Positions 8,086-17,054 of a DNA stretch of 64,000 bases are shown in pieces. The notes under the pieces are model-generated. The model was not told the DNA's origin, did not search any database, and was given only the letters and a program-made list of their open reading frames with translations. Position 1 is the stretch's first letter. Every line of letters begins with the position of its first letter. The position numbers and the translations under genes were made by a program. This DNA is from Pseudomonas sp. RIT-PI-S (lineage in GTDB: Bacteria > Pseudomonadota > Gammaproteobacteria > Pseudomonadales > Pseudomonadaceae): assembly GCF_025642975.1 (NCBI RefSeq), contig NZ_JANZKJ010000017.1, positions 42,264 to 106,263 of the forward strand. The letters run 5' to 3'.

Positions 8086-10758
8086 ATGCGCACAGAACAG
8101 CCGAAAACGATCTACCTGAAGGACTACCGCGCCCCCGACTACCTGATCGACGAAACCCACCTGACCTTCGAGCTGCACGAAGACCACACGCTGGTGCACG
8201 CCCAACTGGTGATGCGGCGCAACCCCGAGGCCGCAACCGGCGATGCCGGGGAGGGGCTGCCGCCACTGGTGCTCGACGGCCAGGAACTGGAGCTGCTGTC
8301 GCTCAAGCTCGACGACCAGGAGCTGGGCGCCACCGACTACCTGTTGGATGACATGCACCTGACCCTGCAGCCCAAGGCCGCGGCCTTCGTGCTGGACAGC
8401 AGCGTGCGTATTCACCCCGAAACCAACACCGCGCTAGAGGGGCTGTACAAGTCCGGCAAGATGTTCTGCACCCAGTGCGAGGCCGAGGGCTTCCGCAAGA
8501 TCACCTGGTACCTGGACCGCCCGGACGTGATGAGCAAGTTCACCACCAGCCTGAGCGCCGACAAGCAGCGTTACCCGATCCTGCTGTCCAACGGCAACCC
8601 CATCGCCAGCGGCGAAGCCGAGGGTGGCCGCCACTGGGCAACCTGGGAAGATCCGTTCAAGAAGCCGGCGTACCTGTTCGCCCTGGTGGCAGGGGACCTG
8701 TGGTGCATCGAAGACACCTTCACCCGCGCCTCGGGGAAAGACGTAGCCCTGCGCATTTATGTCGAGCCGGAAAACATCGACAAATGCCAGCACGCCATGA
8801 ACAGCCTGAAGAAGTCCATGCGCTGGGACGAAGAAGTCTACGGCCGCGAGTACGACCTGGACATCTTCATGATCGTGGCGGTCAACGACTTCAACATGGG
8901 CGCCATGGAAAACAAGGGGCTCAACATCTTCAACTCCAGTTGCGTGCTGGCCAAGGCCGAGACCGCTACCGACGCCGCCCACCAGCGGGTCGAGGCGGTA
9001 GTCGCCCATGAATACTTCCATAACTGGACCGGCAACCGGGTGACCTGCCGCGACTGGTTCCAGCTGTCGCTCAAGGAAGGCTTCACGGTGTATCGCGACG
9101 CCGGGTTCTCCGCGGACATGAACTCGGCCACGGTCAAGCGCGTGGAAGACGTAGCCTACCTGCGCACCCACCAGTTCGCCGAGGACGCCGGCCCCATGGC
9201 TCATCCGGTGCGCCCTGCGAGCTTCATGGAAATCTCCAACTTCTACACCCTGACGGTGTATGAGAAGGGCTCCGAAGTGGTTGGGATGATCCGCACCCTG
9301 CTGGGCGCGGAGGGCTTCCGCAAGGGCAGCGACCTGTTCTTCGAGCGCCACGATGGCCAGGCCGTGACCTGCGATGACTTCGTCAAGGCCATGGAAGACG
9401 CCAACGGCGTGGACCTTACCCAGTTCAAGCGGTGGTACAGCCAGGCGGGCACGCCGCGGCTGGCGGTCAGTGAAGCCTTTGACGCGGCGGCGCAAACCTA
9501 CAGCCTGACCTTCCGCCAAAGCTGCCCGGCAACCCCGGAGAGCGCCGAAAAACTGCCGTTCGTGATCCCGGTGGAGCTGGGCTTGCTCGACGCCCAGGGC
9601 CGCGACATCCCTCTGCAGCTGCAAGGCGAGGCCGTGGCCGGTGGCACCAGCCGCGTGCTTTCGGTCACCGAAGCCGAGCAAACCTTTACCTTCGCCGGGG
9701 TGAACGCCAAGCCGCTGCCTTCATTGCTGCGCGGCTTCAGCGCGCCGGTGAAGCTGCAGTTCCCCTACGACCGCGACCAGCTGATGTTCCTGATGCAGCA
9801 CGACAGCGACGGCTTCAACCGCTGGGACGCCGGCCAGCAACTGGCAGTGCAGGTGTTGCAAGAGCTGATCGGCCAACATCAGGCCGGCCAACCGCTCCAG
9901 GTAGACGCCCGCCTGATCACCGCGTTTGGCACCTTGCTCAGCGACCACAGCCTTGATCAGGCGATGGTCGCCGAGATGCTCTCGCTGCCGGGCGAGGCCT
10001 ATCTGGTGGAACTGAGCGAGGTCGCCGACGTGGAGGCGATCCATGCGGCCCGAGAGTTCGTGCGCAAGCACATCGCCGACGAGTTGTTCGGGCCCCTGTG
10101 GGCGCGCTACCAGGCCAACCGCGAGCGCTCGCGCAACACCGCCTATGAAGCCAGCGCCGAGCACTTCGCCCGTCGTAGCCTGCAAAACATCGCGCTGAGC
10201 TACCTGATACTCAGCGAGCGCCAGGAAGTGCTGGACGCCACCCTGGAACAGTTCGAGCACTGCGACAACATGACCGAACGGCTCACGGCCCTTGCCGTGC
10301 TGGTCAATTCGCCGTTCGAGCACGAAAAAGCCAAGGCACTGGCAAGCTTCGCGGAGCACTTCAAGGACAACCCGCTGGTGATGGACCAGTGGTTCAGCGT
10401 GCAGGCCGCCAGCACCCTGCCGGGCGGGCTGGAGCGGGTCAAGGCGCTGATGGAGCATCCAGCCTTCAGCCTGCGCAACCCCAACAAGGTCCGTGCGCTG
10501 ATCGGTGCCTTCGCCGGGCAGAACCACATCAACTTCCACGCCCCCGACGGCAGCGGCTATCGCTTCCTGGCAGACCTGGTCATCCAGCTTAATGCGCTCA
10601 ACCCGCAGATCGCTTCGCGCCAGTTGACCCCGTTGACCCGCTGGCGCAAGTTCGGTGGTGCCCGCCAGGCGCTGATGAAGGGCGAGCTGGAGCGGATCAA
10701 GGCCAGCGGCCAGCTGTCCAGCGATGTGTTCGAAGTAGTGAGCAAGAGCCTGGCCTAG
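8086..10758 (+). CDS. pepN: Aminopeptidase N (M1 family)
   Basis: An 890-residue zinc metallopeptidase that removes N-terminal amino acids from peptides in the cytoplasm. The substrate-recognition motif GAMEN is at residues 272-276. The zinc site HEYFHNWTGNR gives H308, E309 and H312, with the third ligand E331 in LKEGF. Length and layout (beta-saddle, thermolysin-like domain, long helical C-terminal domain) match E. coli PepN. It is the last gene of the nadK operon, starting 12 bases after the DUF2797 gene with AAGGA upstream. Confidence 0.97.
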   Translation: MRTEQPKTIYLKDYRAPDYLIDETHLTFELHEDHTLVHAQLVMRRNPEAATGDAGEGLPPLVLDGQELELLSLKLDDQELGATDYLLDDMHLTLQPKAAAFVLDSSVRIHPETNTALEGLYKSGKMFCTQCEAEGFRKITWYLDRPDVMSKFTTSLSADKQRYPILLSNGNPIASGEAEGGRHWATWEDPFKKPAYLFALVAGDLWCIEDTFTRASGKDVALRIYVEPENIDKCQHAMNSLKKSMRWDEEVYGREYDLDIFMIVAVNDFNMGAMENKGLNIFNSSCVLAKAETATDAAHQRVEAVVAHEYFHNWTGNRVTCRDWFQLSLKEGFTVYRDAGFSADMNSATVKRVEDVAYLRTHQFAEDAGPMAHPVRPASFMEISNFYTLTVYEKGSEVVGMIRTLLGAEGFRKGSDLFFERHDGQAVTCDDFVKAMEDANGVDLTQFKRWYSQAGTPRLAVSEAFDAAAQTYSLTFRQSCPATPESAEKLPFVIPVELGLLDAQGRDIPLQLQGEAVAGGTSRVLSVTEAEQTFTFAGVNAKPLPSLLRGFSAPVKLQFPYDRDQLMFLMQHDSDGFNRWDAGQQLAVQVLQELIGQHQAGQPLQVDARLITAFGTLLSDHSLDQAMVAEMLSLPGEAYLVELSEVADVEAIHAAREFVRKHIADELFGPLWARYQANRERSRNTAYEASAEHFARRSLQNIALSYLILSERQEVLDATLEQFEHCDNMTERLTALAVLVNSPFEHEKAKALASFAEHFKDNPLVMDQWFSVQAASTLPGGLERVKALMEHPAFSLRNPNKVRALIGAFAGQNHINFHAPDGSGYRFLADLVIQLNALNPQIASRQLTPLTRWRKFGGARQALMKGELERIKASGQLSSDVFEVVSKSLA

Positions 10759-10822
10759 CCGCCAGGCGAACAGCGCCCGCGCACCATGTGGCGGGCCATA
10801 CCCGCCCCATTGCCAACATGAA

Positions 10823-10842
10823 TGGCCGCCGTTTGGCGGCCA
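10823..10842 (+). terminator. Hairpin after pepN
   Basis: An 8-bp perfect stem (TGGCCGCC / GGCGGCCA) with a GTTT loop, followed by CTTT. It sits 64 bases after the pepN stop and before the next gene, so it may end the nadK-pepN transcript. The T-run is short. Confidence 0.45.
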
Positions 10843-10901
10843 CTTTGCGCTATACATTCCCCAGCCTGCCAACTAACAAAAAATAAAACAGGAATGGCTT
10901 C

Positions 10902-11891
10902 ATGGGGAAAACCCTTCTGCTCGCGTTTTCGCTACTGTTCCCACTGCTGGCTGGTGCGGCACCTGCCGCCGAGCCTGTAGCCGCTTCCGATACCCCTGAA
11001 CGGGCCCTCCATGGCTTGCTGCTGGACATCGCCACCGCCGGTGAACGGCTGGTCGCCGTGGGCGACCGCGGCCAAGTGTTGTTGTCCGATGACCAGGGCC
11101 AGCACTGGCGCCTGGGGCAAGTGCCCAGCCATGCCCTGCTGACCGCGGTGTTCTTCACCGATGCCCAGCACGGCTGGGCGGTGGGCCATGACTCGCAGGT
11201 GCTCGCCAGCACCGACGGCGGAGAACATTGGCAAGTGCAGCATGACGACCCCGCCAGAGAGGCGCCGCTGCTGGACCTATGGTTCGCCGATGCCGACCGC
11301 GGGTTGGCCATTGGCGCCTACGGCCAGCTGCTGGTGACCACCGACGGTGGCGCCCACTGGGACGATGCCAGCGAGCGGCTGGACAACCCCGACCAGCTGC
11401 ACCTCAACGCCATAGGCGCCAGCGGCGACGGCAGCCTGTTCATCGTCGGCGAGCAGGGCACCCTGTTCCGGTCGCGAGACGCCGGCGAACATTGGGAGCA
11501 CCTGGACAGCCCCTACCAGGGTTCGTTGTTCGGCGTGCTGGCCACTCGAGAGCCCGGAACGCTGTTGATCTATGGCTTGCGCGGTAACCTTCTGCGCTCC
11601 ACCGACAGCGGCGACAGCTGGCAGCTGGTACCGCTGGGCGGCGCTGAAACGCGAGTGGACAGCGGCCTGGCCGGCGGCGCCTTGCTCGCCGACGGCAGCC
11701 TGGTGATCGTCGGCAACGCCGGCACTGTGCTGCACAGTGAGGATGACGGGCGCAGTTTCAGCGCCTTCATCCGCCCCGACCGGCAAGCGCTGGCGGCAGT
11801 CGTGCAGGCCCCCAAGGGTGAACTCTGGCTGGTAGGGCAGGGTGGCGCCAGGCGGGCCGACAGCAGCGGTAAAGGGGAGGGCATGCAATGA
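10902..11891 (+). CDS. Exported YCF48/BNR-type beta-propeller protein
   Basis: A 329-residue protein with a clear signal peptide (hydrophobic residues 4-20, probable cleavage after AGAAPA). The body is built of repeats with the BNR/Asp-box pattern, for example GWAVGHDSQVLASTDGGEHWQ, LLVTTDGGAHWDD and LFRSRDAGEHWEHL, as in the photosystem II assembly factor Ycf48 family, so a periplasmic beta-propeller is expected. Its ATGA overlap with the following RND-type exporter gene indicates joint translation. In pseudomonads this kind of protein commonly accompanies such exporters; it may be an accessory or substrate-binding partner. A TATACA lies about 45 bases upstream, but I see no convincing -35. 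Confidence 0.8.
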   Translation: MGKTLLLAFSLLFPLLAGAAPAAEPVAASDTPERALHGLLLDIATAGERLVAVGDRGQVLLSDDQGQHWRLGQVPSHALLTAVFFTDAQHGWAVGHDSQVLASTDGGEHWQVQHDDPAREAPLLDLWFADADRGLAIGAYGQLLVTTDGGAHWDDASERLDNPDQLHLNAIGASGDGSLFIVGEQGTLFRSRDAGEHWEHLDSPYQGSLFGVLATREPGTLLIYGLRGNLLRSTDSGDSWQLVPLGGAETRVDSGLAGGALLADGSLVIVGNAGTVLHSEDDGRSFSAFIRPDRQALAAVVQAPKGELWLVGQGGARRADSSGKGEGMQ

Positions 11892-14248
11892 ACCAAGCGA
11901 CTGTTCCGCCACCGATCGAGGCCAAGCCAGGGCTGCTGGAGCGGCTGATCTTCGACCATCGCCTGGTGGTGATCGGGTTATGCCTGCTGACGAGCGTGGT
12001 GCTGTTCTGGCAGGCCCTGCAGATTCGCCCCTCAACCAGCTTCGAGAAGATGATCCCCCTGGGGCACCCGTACATCCAGAACATGATGGCCCACCGTAAC
12101 GACCTGGCCAACCTGGGCAATACCCTGCGGGTTTCGGTGGAAACCACCGACGGGGATATCTTCCAGGCCGGCTACATGGAAACGCTGCGTGAGGTCAACG
12201 ATGAGCTGTTCTACCTCACTGGCGTGGACCGCGCAGGGCTTAAGTCCTTGTGGAGCCCGAGCGTGCGCTGGACCGAAGTCACCGAAGAGGGCTTCGCCGG
12301 CGGCGAAATCATCCCGCCCAGCTATGACGGGTCCCCCGCCAGCCTCGACCGCCTGCGCGACAACGTGCTCAAGTCCGGGCAAGTGGGGCGTATGGTCGCG
12401 AACGATTTTCGCTCGACCATCGTAGAAGTGCCGCTGCTGGAGCAATATGCCGACCCGCAAGACCCCAGCAAGCGGTTGCAGCTCGACTATCGCCAGCTGT
12501 CCCATGAACTCGAAGCCAAGGTGCGCGACAAGTACCAAGCGCAGAACCCCCATGTACGGATTCATATCGTTGGGTTCGCCAAAAAGGTTGGCGACCTGAT
12601 CGATGGGCTGGTGATGGTGGTAGCGTTCTTTGCCGTGGTGTTGGCCGTGACCCTGGTGCTGCTGCTGGCCTTCACCCGCTGCGTGCGCAGTACGGTGGCG
12701 GTGCTGTTGGCGACCCTGGTGGCGGTGGTATGGCAGCTTGGGCTGATGCATGCCCTGGGCTTCGGGCTGGACCCGTATTCGATGCTGGTGCCGTTCTTGA
12801 TTTTTGCCATCGGCATTTCCCACGGGGTGCAGAAAATCAACGGCATCGCCTTGCAATCCGGCAACGCGGACAACGCGTTGATCGCGGCTCGGCGAACCTT
12901 CAGGCAGCTTTTTTTACCGGGCATGATCGCCATTCTGGCTGACGCCGTGGGCTTCATCACCCTGCTGGTGATCGACATCGGGGTGATCCGCGAGCTGGCC
13001 ATAGGGGCGTCGGTGGGCGTAGCGGTCATCGTCTTCACCAACCTCATTCTGCTTCCGGTGGCGATTTCCTACGCCGGCATCAGTGGCAAGGCGATCGAGC
13101 GCAGCCGGCGCGATGCGCATCGCGATCATCGTTTCTGGCGGGTGTTGTCCGGCTTTGCCAGCCCGAAGGTGGCGCCAATCTCGTTGCTGCTGGCGCTGCT
13201 CGCCTTCGGCGCCGGGCTTTGGTACAGCCAGCGCCTGCAGATCGGCGACCTTGACCAAGGTGCCCCCGAGCTGCGGGCGGATTCGCGTTACAACCGCGAC
13301 AACGGCTTTATCATCGAGCATTACTCCACCAGCTCCGACGTGCTGGTGGTGATGGTGAAAACCGGCGCCGAACAGTGTTCCAGCTACCCGGTGATGGCGG
13401 CGATCGACGACCTGAGCTGGGCGTTGCAAGGCACCCCCGGGGTGCAGTCCGCGGTGTCGCTGGTCACGGTGTCCAAGCAGGTCATCAAGGGCATGAACGA
13501 AGGCAGCCTGAAATGGGAGAGCCTTTCGCGCAACCAGGATGTGTTGAACAACTCCATCGCCCGTGCCGATAGCCTGTATAACGCCAACTGCTCGCTGGCC
13601 CCGCTGCTGGTGTTCCTCAACGACCACAAAGCCCAGACCCTCAAGGCCGTGACGGCCACGGTCAAGGCCTTCGCCGCCGAGCACGACCGCGAGGGCTTGA
13701 GTTTCCTGCTGGCGGCGGGCAACGCCGGGGTGGAAGCGGCCACCAACGAAGTGATTGCCCAGGCGGAAATGATCATCCTCGGCCTGGTGTACCTGTGCGT
13801 CGCGATCATGTGCTTCATCACCTTCCGTTCCCTGGCTGCCACCTTATGCATCATCCTGCCGCTGGTGCTGACCTCGGTGTTGGGCAATGCCTTGATGGCC
13901 GCCATGGGGATAGGGGTAAAGGTAGCCACCCTGCCGGTGATTGCCCTCGGGGTGGGCATTGGCGTGGACTACGGTATTTATATCTACAGCCGCCTATCGA
14001 GCTTCCTGCGCGCCGGCATGCCGCTGCAGGAGGCGTATTACCAAACCCTGCGCTCCACCGGCAAAGCCGTATTGTTCACCGGCCTGTGCCTGGCGATCGG
14101 TGTGGCTACCTGGATGTTCTCCGCCATCAAGTTCCAGGCGGACATGGGCCTGATGCTCACTTTCATGCTGCTATGGAACATGTTCGGGGCGCTCTGGCTG
14201 CTGCCGGCACTGGCGCGGTTCCTGGTGGTGAGGCGGGCGGGGAACTGA
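11888..14248 (+). CDS. RND-superfamily (MMPL/HAE3-like) exporter
   Basis: A 786-residue inner-membrane protein with two halves, each starting with one span followed by a periplasmic domain and a block of five spans. The blocks are visible around residues 235-400 and 620-780. Family-typical segments are GLVMVVAFFAVVLAVTLVLLLAF, VPFLIFAIGISHGVQKING and VIALGVGIGVDYGIYIYSRL. The size and single-gene architecture fit the MMPL/hydrophobe exporter branch, which moves lipid-like or hydrophobic compounds, not the AcrB type. There is no adaptor or outer-membrane gene next to it. Its start overlaps the YCF48-type gene by 4 bases, and the substrate is unknown. Confidence 0.85.
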   Translation: MNQATVPPPIEAKPGLLERLIFDHRLVVIGLCLLTSVVLFWQALQIRPSTSFEKMIPLGHPYIQNMMAHRNDLANLGNTLRVSVETTDGDIFQAGYMETLREVNDELFYLTGVDRAGLKSLWSPSVRWTEVTEEGFAGGEIIPPSYDGSPASLDRLRDNVLKSGQVGRMVANDFRSTIVEVPLLEQYADPQDPSKRLQLDYRQLSHELEAKVRDKYQAQNPHVRIHIVGFAKKVGDLIDGLVMVVAFFAVVLAVTLVLLLAFTRCVRSTVAVLLATLVAVVWQLGLMHALGFGLDPYSMLVPFLIFAIGISHGVQKINGIALQSGNADNALIAARRTFRQLFLPGMIAILADAVGFITLLVIDIGVIRELAIGASVGVAVIVFTNLILLPVAISYAGISGKAIERSRRDAHRDHRFWRVLSGFASPKVAPISLLLALLAFGAGLWYSQRLQIGDLDQGAPELRADSRYNRDNGFIIEHYSTSSDVLVVMVKTGAEQCSSYPVMAAIDDLSWALQGTPGVQSAVSLVTVSKQVIKGMNEGSLKWESLSRNQDVLNNSIARADSLYNANCSLAPLLVFLNDHKAQTLKAVTATVKAFAAEHDREGLSFLLAAGNAGVEAATNEVIAQAEMIILGLVYLCVAIMCFITFRSLAATLCIILPLVLTSVLGNALMAAMGIGVKVATLPVIALGVGIGVDYGIYIYSRLSSFLRAGMPLQEAYYQTLRSTGKAVLFTGLCLAIGVATWMFSAIKFQADMGLMLTFMLLWNMFGALWLLPALARFLVVRRAGN

Positions 14249-14255
14249 CCCGTTC

Positions 14256-14294
14256 GCGAAGGCGCCAGCCGGGTTCGCCGGCTGGCGCCTTCGC
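14256..14294. terminator. 17-bp perfect hairpin between convergent genes
   Basis: Two perfectly complementary 17-base arms (14256-14272 and 14278-14294) enclose a 5-base loop GTTCG, between the exporter gene and the convergent regulator gene. It has no T-run, but the stem is strong enough to act as a bidirectional transcript end or 3' stabiliser. Confidence 0.55.
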
Positions 14295-14327
14295 CCCATT
14301 CACAATGCGATCGCCGGCAAGGCTACC

Positions 14328-15050
14328 CTACAGGCCGAGCTTCTGCCCCAACACCACGCTCAACGCATGGCGGGCGTCGTCCAGCTGCACCAGGGCGGCA
14401 TGATGCGCGGCCAGCGGATCGCGGCTTTCGATGGCGGTAAGGATCGCCCTGTGCCGCGGCATGGCGAACTCGTGCGAATTCGGCCGCTGGTTGGAATGGC
14501 GCAAGGCTTCGCGCAGGGCCACGGCCAACATGTTGCACAAATGCGCGAGCAGGTCGTTGTGGGTGGCGTCGAAGATGCGGCTATGGAAGTCCAGGTCCGG
14601 CTGCAGCAACGCGTCCGGCGTTTGCGCCTGTTCCATCCGTTGGTATGCCTCGCCAATGGCGGCGACGTCTTCGGCGGTGGCGTGCTGGGCGGCCAGGGCA
14701 GCAGCCGCCGGCTCGATGATTGCCCGCACGCTGGTCAGCAAGGCGAAGAATTCAGTCTGCGGGGTGGTCTGCATCACCCAATTGAGCACGTCTGGGTCGA
14801 GCAGATGCCATTCACGTCGTTGCTTGACCACCGTGCCCACCCGCGGGCGCGAATACACCAGCCCCTTGGCGACCAGCACCCGGGTAGCCTCGCGCAACAC
14901 CGGGCGGCTGACGGCGTAGTCTTCACACAACGATGCCTCGGGCGGGAGTTTTTGATCCGGTAGAAACCGGCCAGAAACGATCTGCATGCCCAGCTCCTGA
15001 ACGATCCTTGCGTGCATGCTCTTGCGTTCGGAGGGTTTGCGGTAATCCAT
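14328..15050 (-). CDS. GntR/FadR-family transcriptional regulator (DgoR-like)
   Basis: A 240-residue repressor-type protein. The N-terminal winged helix (about residues 10-75) contains PEASLCEDYAVSRPVLREATRVLVAKGLVYSRPRVGTVV, a GntR signature. The DPDVLNW linker and the helical FCD ligand domain with DLDFHSRIF and H residues near FAMPRHRAIL define the FadR subgroup that binds carboxylic or sugar acids. It resembles DgoR-type regulators of sugar-acid operons. The probable targets are the dehydratase and carrier genes at 18.2-22.4 kb, now separated from it by a 3-kb cassette. The start at MDYRKPSE is chosen by family fit. Confidence 0.88.
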   Translation of the reverse strand: MDYRKPSERKSMHARIVQELGMQIVSGRFLPDQKLPPEASLCEDYAVSRPVLREATRVLVAKGLVYSRPRVGTVVKQRREWHLLDPDVLNWVMQTTPQTEFFALLTSVRAIIEPAAAALAAQHATAEDVAAIGEAYQRMEQAQTPDALLQPDLDFHSRIFDATHNDLLAHLCNMLAVALREALRHSNQRPNSHEFAMPRHRAILTAIESRDPLAAHHAALVQLDDARHALSVVLGQKLGL

Positions 15051-15149
15051 GGGGTATCGGCATCTGCGCGGGCGAAGCGGCAATGATAGCGCAAAGCGGG
15101 TTGCATGCCGAAGGGTGGCGTTGGTAGGGGCTCACCCTGAGAGGCTAAA

Positions 15150-15887
15150 CTAGCCGCCCCAACAGTGCCTGTAGATCGTGTATTCCACCCACTTGGAGGT
15201 ATCTTCATAGCGGGTAAACAAGCCTAAGTGCCCGACCAGATGATCAAAGCAGATCAAAGCTTTTTTACCTGCCTCGTCGATCTCACAGATCGCGCCGTAA
15301 GCAGTGTTTTTTTCCCTACCAAGCCATCGGTAACGGATCTTGTTGCAGTGCCTAAGGGGTATGTCGAAGCCACGGTCTTCGATATCTGATCTCAACATGG
15401 TTAGCACCGGGCGCCTTTTGCCCCATCCAAGCTCCGGCATGGTCCATTCATCGATGGAATCAACCTCGTCGGTACTCTGATCCGCATCAGGTACCAGCCT
15501 CCCTCCACAACTATGAAGAATGCTATCACCTATCCACGCAGCGTCTGCTCCATAAGGCTTTCGCGCATAGCCGAAGTGTTGCCCTGTTAAATCCCAGCAG
15601 AAGAATCCCTTCTCGTTCTTATGGCTGGTTTTGCAAATGGAACCATAGCCAACACTTTCCCCTGCTGCATCGGATAGGTGGTAAACGGCTTCGCAACTTC
15701 GCTTAAGCCCCAGCATGCGTTTGAATTCTTTGCTGGAACCCAAAGGCGCCAGTGCGCCTGGTTCACGTGCTTCCGGAAGCTTCTCTAGAATATAGCCAGC
15801 TTGCGCATAGAAGGGCTTGTCTTCAAATAACCGAGCCATTGCCGATGTAGTGAACATGGCGGTTAGAAAGTACAGAGCAATTTTCAT
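15150..15887 (-). CDS. Exported protein with two tandem four-cysteine modules (paralogue 1)
   Basis: A 245-residue protein I do not recognise. It has a short signal peptide (MKIALYFLTAMFTTSAMA). The mature part holds two copies of a module with four cysteines: C65, C85, C97, C127 and then C181, C201, C213, C242. Spacings are 20/12/30 and 20/12/29, with shared words YGSICK/YGAICE, FFCWD/LICFD, GQHFGY/GHLGLF and SCGG/HCWGG. Disulfide-bonded periplasmic modules are therefore likely. It is about half identical to the protein of the next gene upstream (57 bp away, same strand), so the pair arose by tandem duplication. The region is more AT-rich than the neighbours, which suggests transfer. No strong Shine-Dalgarno is visible. 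Function unknown; an inhibitor or immunity role is inference from the divergent muramidase-like ORFs. Confidence 0.75.
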   Translation of the reverse strand: MKIALYFLTAMFTTSAMARLFEDKPFYAQAGYILEKLPEAREPGALAPLGSSKEFKRMLGLKRSCEAVYHLSDAAGESVGYGSICKTSHKNEKGFFCWDLTGQHFGYARKPYGADAAWIGDSILHSCGGRLVPDADQSTDEVDSIDEWTMPELGWGKRRPVLTMLRSDIEDRGFDIPLRHCNKIRYRWLGREKNTAYGAICEIDEAGKKALICFDHLVGHLGLFTRYEDTSKWVEYTIYRHCWGG

Positions 15888-15944
15888 ATGTTTATTTCGT
15901 AAGCTTTTAGGTGGGCGCTGTTGATTGGTGATGCAAACGATACG

Positions 15945-16694
15945 TCAGTCGCTCCAGCAAAACCTGTACATGGTAAGCTCAGTCCACTTTGATGTTTTTT
16001 GATGACGAGTGAAAATACCAAAATTTTCGGCCAGATTATCAAGGCAGATAACAGCCTCGTGATTTGCAGCATCGATTTTGCAGGTCGCTCCATAATAGTT
16101 GTTTCCTTCCTCACCGAGGCTGATCAAACGTATTGGATCGCAACGTGGAGATATGTCAAAGCCGAGGCGTTTGAGGTCATGGTAAAGCATAGTCACCACG
16201 GGGCGTTTTTCGCCCCATCCAACCTCTGGCAGTGCCCATCCGTCCCTGGTGGGAACGAGTTCGACGCCATCGATCTTTTCTCTATGATCCGGCTCGGGCA
16301 CTAGCGCCCCGCCACACCCATGAAGAATACTGTCGCCCATCCAGTCGCTACTTGCCCCATGGCGCCTGTTTGCATACCCAAAATGCTGGCCACCCTTATC
16401 CCAACAGAAGAACCCTTTGAGGTTAGCTTGGTCGGTTTTACAGATAGAACCATAGGCGACACTTTGTCCGGTTTCGTCGGCCAGGTGGTAAATGGTTTCA
16501 CAACTTTCCAAGTGCCCCCGCATGCGTTGGGATTTTCTAATTGAGACCAACGTTTCAAGTGCCTCTGGCCGGTTTATGTCGGCGACTTCTTCTAATGTGT
16601 AACCAAGCTGATAATAAAAAGCCAGTTCTTCACTTTCATTGGCGATAGCTGACGTCGAAAAGATGATGGTGGCAAAATACGGAAGCGTCTTCAT
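15945..16694 (-). CDS. Exported protein with two tandem four-cysteine modules (paralogue 2)
   Basis: A 249-residue paralogue of the gene that follows it. It has a signal peptide (MKTLPYFATIIFSTSAIA), an N-terminal region with FYYQLGYTLEE matching FYAQAGYILEK of paralogue 1, then cysteines at 65, 85, 97, 127 and at 185, 205, 217, 246. Spacings 20/12/30 and 20/12/29 are the same as in the paralogue. The stretch between the modules keeps W-x-LPE/MPE-x-GWG-x-KRPVxTML in both. I start at MKTLPYF because the 13 upstream residues would break the signal peptide. It is probably transcribed from the 360-bp gap upstream, together with paralogue 1. Confidence 0.75.
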   Translation of the reverse strand: MKTLPYFATIIFSTSAIANESEELAFYYQLGYTLEEVADINRPEALETLVSIRKSQRMRGHLESCETIYHLADETGQSVAYGSICKTDQANLKGFFCWDKGGQHFGYANRRHGASSDWMGDSILHGCGGALVPEPDHREKIDGVELVPTRDGWALPEVGWGEKRPVVTMLYHDLKRLGFDISPRCDPIRLISLGEEGNNYYGATCKIDAANHEAVICLDNLAENFGIFTRHQKTSKWTELTMYRFCWSD

Positions 16695-17054
16695 GCGCGC
16701 GCCTTGATTGTGTGATGGGAAGTATTTGACCATAACTCCCGATCTGCAGAAAGGCTTGCAGTCGCAGGTTTTGTGACACTATGTTTGCTCGGGAATAATA
16801 AGAAATCGTTTGGTGCCAGTAAAAGAAAATCAAGTTATTGCATCAGGCCTCTAACTTTCAGGGCTGGATGCTGAGCTTCGAATAGATGGCTTTGCCAGGT
16901 ACTTCCATTGACGAAAACCCCCTGGGTTTTTGCAGAAATTTTACGAGCTACAAGTTAATAGGGATTTATTCCGCCTACACGGTAGGTAATCACGCGCGCA
17001 CACTTGGGGTAAGCAGGCATGGTCGTTTGCTTGTTTACCATCTAAGGAGTCGTA
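16695..17054. other. 360-bp AT-rich divergent intergenic region
   Basis: No gene is seen here. It separates the reverse-strand Cys-module genes from the forward muramidase-like ORFs and should hold promoters for both. The strong AAGGAG before the ATG at 17055 belongs to the forward ORF. One weak forward promoter candidate is described separately. Confidence 0.6.
16771..16799 (+). promoter_or_regulatory. Weak forward promoter candidate
   Basis: TTGTGA (16771-16776) and AATAAT (16794-16799) with a 17-base spacer. It would leave a leader of about 250 bases before the ORF at 17055, so this is only a candidate. Confidence 0.25.
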
